This document shows, piece by piece, positions 61,099 to 64,000 of a DNA stretch of 64,000 nt; position 1 is the stretch's first letter, and every line of letters begins with the position of its first letter. Position numbers and translations under genes: made by a program. The notes beneath the pieces are model-generated. The model was not told the DNA's origin. It made no database searches and saw nothing but the letters and a program-made list of their open reading frames with translations. This stretch comes from Deinococcus psychrotolerans (GTDB lineage: Bacteria; Deinococcota; Deinococci; Deinococcales; Deinococcaceae), in contig NZ_CP034183.1 of NCBI RefSeq assembly GCF_003860465.1, forward strand, positions 2,720,073 to 2,784,072, in the 5' to 3' direction.

Positions 61099-62061
61099 TT
61101 ACTCAAATAAGGTGCTGACGCTCTCTCCGGTGTGAATGTTGCTGATGGCGTTGGCAAACAGCGGAGCCACGTCCAAAATGGCCAACTTGCCGCCCGCGTT
61201 TCGCATTTTCTCTTCGGACACCAGCACGGTGTTGGTGCTGGCCACTTCCACCGCGTCGAGGGCCGCGATCCGCTCAATGGCGGGGCCGGTGTAGACGCCG
61301 TGCGAGACGGCTACATAGACTTCTTTCGCGCCCATGTTTTTAGAAAAGTTGACGGCTTCGACCAGCGAACCGGCAGTGCTAATTTCGTCGTCGACGATAA
61401 AGACTGTTTTGCCGGTCACGTCACCGATCAGGGCGCGGGGGTCGACGTTGGTGTCTGAGACGCGCTGCTTGTCGATGAAGGCCAGACCCGAGTCGAGGCG
61501 GCGGGCAATTGCCGAGGCCCGTTTGATGCTGCCCGCGTCGGGTGCCAGCACCACGCCCTCGTTGGCGTTGGGCACGCGGGATTTGAGGTACTGGCTGATC
61601 ACCACGTCGGCAGACAGGTGATCGACCGGCACTTTGAAAAAGCCGTGAACCTGCGCCGAGTGCAGCGACATGGTCAGTACCCGGTCAGCGCCCGCTTCCT
61701 GAATAAGGTCGGCCATCAAGCGCCCGGCAATACTGATGCGCGGCGCGTCTTTTTTGTCGCTGCGGGCGTAGCTGTAATAAGGAATCACAGCGGTCACGCG
61801 CCCCGCCGAGGCACTCTTTGCGGCGTCGATCATCAAAAAAAGTTCCAAAATAGAGTCGCTGACCGGATGACTAAAACTCTGAACGATGAACACGTCACCT
61901 TCGCGCAGGGAGTCTTCAAAATGCACGATGATGTTTTCGTTGGTAAATTGCTCGGTTTTGCTGTGCCCGAGCGGAATGCCCAGATTGTCGCAGATGGACT
62001 GCGCGAGGGGGCGGTTGCTTTGTCCAGAAAACACCATCAGGGGGCCGCGATTAACAGGCAT
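61099..62061 (-). CDS. prs: Ribose-phosphate pyrophosphokinase (PRPP synthetase)
   Basis: A 320-residue enzyme making PRPP from ribose 5-phosphate and ATP, the precursor of nucleotides, histidine and tryptophan. '[20 protein letters not shown]', '[18 protein letters not shown]', '[20 protein letters not shown]', '[20 protein letters not shown]' and the PRPP loop '[19 protein letters not shown]' are clear. The residue before LHSAQ is Ser rather than the Asp of many homologues, within the ATP-binding motif. GGAGG lies 9 nt before the ATG. It lies next to hisIE-hisF, which use its product. Confidence 0.96.
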   Translation of the reverse strand: MPVNRGPLMVFSGQSNRPLAQSICDNLGIPLGHSKTEQFTNENIIVHFEDSLREGDVFIVQSFSHPVSDSILELFLMIDAAKSASAGRVTAVIPYYSYARSDKKDAPRISIAGRLMADLIQEAGADRVLTMSLHSAQVHGFFKVPVDHLSADVVISQYLKSRVPNANEGVVLAPDAGSIKRASAIARRLDSGLAFIDKQRVSDTNVDPRALIGDVTGKTVFIVDDEISTAGSLVEAVNFSKNMGAKEVYVAVSHGVYTGPAIERIAALDAVEVASTNTVLVSEEKMRNAGGKLAILDVAPLFANAISNIHTGESVSTLFE

Positions 62062-62211
62062 AGGAAAAGACCTCCGGGAAAGCGGGAATGAGCGGCCGCC
62101 AAAAGAGCACGCCGCGTAGTGCAGGGAAACGTAGCCAGCATAGCGAAATGCTGGCAGTGGCGTGACGCGTTACCCCCTCAGGAACACCCGTGCCCTACTC
62201 GGCCACCCGGC

Positions 62212-62922
62212 TCAGCCGATTTCTTTTGGCCCCTTTAGACCGCTTTTGCCTTCACGTTCCTCCAGTACGCGGGCCACATCGCCGGGCGTCACGCCGACTT
62301 CGGCCAGCGCAAAGAAAGTGTGAAACAGCAGATCGGCGGTTTCGGTGGCCAGCTCGGCTTTGTCGCCGTTTTTGGCGGCCAGCAGCACTTCTCCGGCTTC
62401 CTCGCTGATTTTTTTGAGCACCCGGTCAAGCCCCCCAGCGTGCAGCCGCGCCACATAACTTTGTTCGGGCAGGGTTCGCAGCCGCTCGGTGATGGTGGTG
62501 TAGACCCGCTCCAGAGTGTCGCCCAGCGACTGCTGAGTGAGCGCCTCTGGATTGACCACCTCTGAATCGAGTGTCTGATCTGTTTGCGGCAACAGCGGGC
62601 GGTAAAAGCAGCTGTACTCGCCGGTATGACAAGCCGGGCCGCTTTGCTGCACGCGGTACAGCACGCTGTCGCCGTCGCAGTCGAGGTGAATGCTCTCGAT
62701 GTGCTGGACATGCCCGCTGGTCAAGCCCTTGATCCACTGCTGGCTCCGTGAGCGCGAAAAGTAAGTGCCTCGACGGGTCGTCAGGGCGTGTTCGATGGCG
62801 GCCCGGTCGGCGTAAGCCTGCATCAGCACCGCGCCGGTTTGGGTGTCTTGCACCACCACCGGCACCAGACCGTCTGGGCCGAAGTGGATGTCGTCTAAGT
62901 TCACCTTAATTGAACCGCTCAT
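62212..62922 (-). CDS. hisIE: Bifunctional phosphoribosyl-AMP cyclohydrolase / phosphoribosyl-ATP pyrophosphatase
   Basis: A 236-residue histidine biosynthesis enzyme for steps 2 and 3. The N-terminal HisI part: '[20 protein letters not shown]', '[11 protein letters not shown]', '[20 protein letters not shown]' and '[11 protein letters not shown]' with the zinc cysteines. The C-terminal HisE part: '[20 protein letters not shown]' and '[20 protein letters not shown]' with its metal-binding acidic residues. Start ATG 62922 overlaps the hisF stop as ATGA; the longer frame from 62946 would overlap by 28 nt. Confidence 0.96.
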   Translation of the reverse strand: MSGSIKVNLDDIHFGPDGLVPVVVQDTQTGAVLMQAYADRAAIEHALTTRRGTYFSRSRSQQWIKGLTSGHVQHIESIHLDCDGDSVLYRVQQSGPACHTGEYSCFYRPLLPQTDQTLDSEVVNPEALTQQSLGDTLERVYTTITERLRTLPEQSYVARLHAGGLDRVLKKISEEAGEVLLAAKNGDKAELATETADLLFHTFFALAEVGVTPGDVARVLEEREGKSGLKGPKEIG

Positions 62923-63734
62923 TCCAAGACCCCATTGTCGTGCCATTCGGGGCGCACCGCGACGCCCTGAGCGTGCAAGTAAGCCTTGACCTGCGGCACG
63001 CTGAGGTCACCGAAGTGAAAGACGCTGGCGGCCAGCGCAGCGTCGGCTTGTCCGCCGGTTGCGCTGCCGCTGAGTACCTCGGCAAAGTCTTCGAGCTTGC
63101 CCGCGCCGCCGGAAGCGATTACTGGAATATCCAGTGCCTGCGCCACGGCGCGGGTTGCCGCCAGATCAAAGCCGGCACGCGTGCCGTCGGCGTCCATAAT
63201 GTTCAGGCAAATTTCGCCCGCGCCGAGGTGCTGGCCTTCTTCGGCCCAGCGCAGCAAATCCAGGCCAGTGTCCACCCGCCCGCCGCCCACGTAGACATTC
63301 CAGCCCTCGCCGCTGGGATGCCCGCCGGGTCGGCGTTTGGCGTCGATGCTGAGCATCACGCACTGCGAGCCGTGGTGGTCGCTGGCCGCCCGTATCAGCT
63401 GCGGTGTACGCACGGCGGAACTGTTGACGCTGATCTTGTCGGCCCCGGCCAGCAGTAGCGCCCGGAAATCGGCGAGGTCGCTGACGCCGCCGCCCACCGT
63501 CAGCGGCATCATGACTTGCTCGGCGACGCGGGCCGCCACGTCCAGCATCAGTTTGCGGCCTTCGTGAGAAGCGGTGATGTCGTAAAACACCAGTTCGTCG
63601 GCTTGCTGGGCTTCGTAGCGTTGGGCCAGCACTAGCGGGTCGCCCGCGTCGCGGTGATCTTCAAAAAAGCGGACGTTCTTAACCACCCGGCCATTTTGAA
63701 CGTCCAAGCAGGGAATGATGCGTTTGGCAAGCAT
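62919..63734 (-). CDS. hisF: Imidazole glycerol phosphate synthase, cyclase subunit HisF
   Basis: A 271-residue TIM barrel that closes the imidazole ring using ammonia from HisH. '[19 protein letters not shown]' with the catalytic Asp11, '[20 protein letters not shown]', '[13 protein letters not shown]' with the second catalytic Asp, '[17 protein letters not shown]' and '[19 protein letters not shown]' are all present. hisH is not adjacent. The gene is coupled to hisIE. A TAGACT box 6 nt before the ATG indicates leaderless transcription. Confidence 0.97.
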   Translation of the reverse strand: MLAKRIIPCLDVQNGRVVKNVRFFEDHRDAGDPLVLAQRYEAQQADELVFYDITASHEGRKLMLDVAARVAEQVMMPLTVGGGVSDLADFRALLLAGADKISVNSSAVRTPQLIRAASDHHGSQCVMLSIDAKRRPGGHPSGEGWNVYVGGGRVDTGLDLLRWAEEGQHLGAGEICLNIMDADGTRAGFDLAATRAVAQALDIPVIASGGAGKLEDFAEVLSGSATGGQADAALAASVFHFGDLSVPQVKAYLHAQGVAVRPEWHDNGVLE

Positions 63735-63740
63735 GAACCG

Positions 63741-63746
63741 AGTCTA
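63741..63746 (-). promoter_or_regulatory. -10 box TAGACT, leaderless hisF-hisIE mRNA
   Basis: TAGACT on the minus strand, 6 nt before ATG 63734. The remaining 254 nt to the window end show no gene. Confidence 0.6.
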
Positions 63747-64000
63747 GAGCGCGGCGCGGCCGAGCAGGGTGGCGGCTGTCCATTTTTGGGTCGGCCGCCT
63801 TGCTGGGGCCGAGCAATCTATACAAGTGGTCAGCAGCGTTGCAGCGCTCCTTCTAACCATTTCTACCGGTCGTGGAAGCCCCTCGACCCTCCACACCCAA
63901 ACAAATGTCCCTTTTCAAAGTTAAAGACCAGCTAAACTTAAGGGGAGATAAAGACCGGGGCAGTTTGGGGTATTCGCTGAGCACCATCTGAGGGGGCAAG

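Overview
The window looks like a chromosomal segment of a mesophilic Deinococcus. I infer this from high GC content, a polA that resembles Taq polymerase including its non-functional proofreading domain, a PPK2 closely resembling the D. radiodurans enzyme, and fifteen genes with a TANNNT -10 box 6-7 nt before the start codon. That spacing is the leaderless-mRNA arrangement known from Deinococcus. No database search was possible; family names come from motifs read in the translations.

Layout. 1-8.3 kb: partial MarR regulator, SppA-type peptidase, BMP-family binding protein, ligA, a MazF remnant, an overlapping asp23-nusB-folD operon and a YuiD-like membrane protein. 8.3-15.4 kb: a TetR regulator divergent from a five-gene acyl-CoA catabolic operon (CoA-ester lyase, MaoC hydratase, carboxylase beta subunit, acyl-CoA synthetase, acyl-CoA dehydrogenase), with a palindromic operator between them. 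15.4-26 kb: a GC-rich repeat region, gnd, a MarR/MFS efflux operon, a site-2 protease, hemolysin III, a LysM-C39 protein, guaB and a TetR/membrane-protein pair with two identical palindromes. 26-41 kb: tRNA-Ala, amino-sugar genes (SIS deaminase, nagA with a short leader ORF), a DUF2156 transferase, PPK2, hydrolases, typA, an S9 peptidase, a transglutaminase-like protein, a PlsY domain fused to an acyl-ACP-reductase-like domain, and a phosphoribosyltransferase.

41.0-49.7 kb is the most unusual part. A 1278-residue DUF4157 (eCIS-associated) polymorphic toxin is followed by its immunity gene and then by an array of orphan cassettes. Each cassette starts with a copy of the GC-rich pre-toxin segment of the main gene, continues into a different AT-rich toxin tip, and is followed by an immunity gene. 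Cassette 2 is a GHH/HNH nuclease split by one in-frame stop. Cassette 3 is an Ntox15-like HxxD toxin with a DUF1851-type immunity protein. A fourth copy is truncated. Repeated spacers with a terminator-like hairpin separate units, and a decayed immunity gene lies between cassettes 2 and 3. This is best read as a reservoir from which the full-length toxin could change its tip by recombination.

50-64 kb: a lipoprotein, an overlapping operon ending in a two-TM HAMP protein (with a 54-codon ORF linked by ATGA overlaps at both ends), polA, a zinc-ribbon coiled-coil protein, nth, uppP, a lipoprotein guanyl RNase with its barstar inhibitor, a DUF4388 protein, prs, and hisF-hisIE. Housekeeping genes dominate outside the toxin locus; the toxin tips and immunity genes are visibly AT-richer, as expected for acquired modules.
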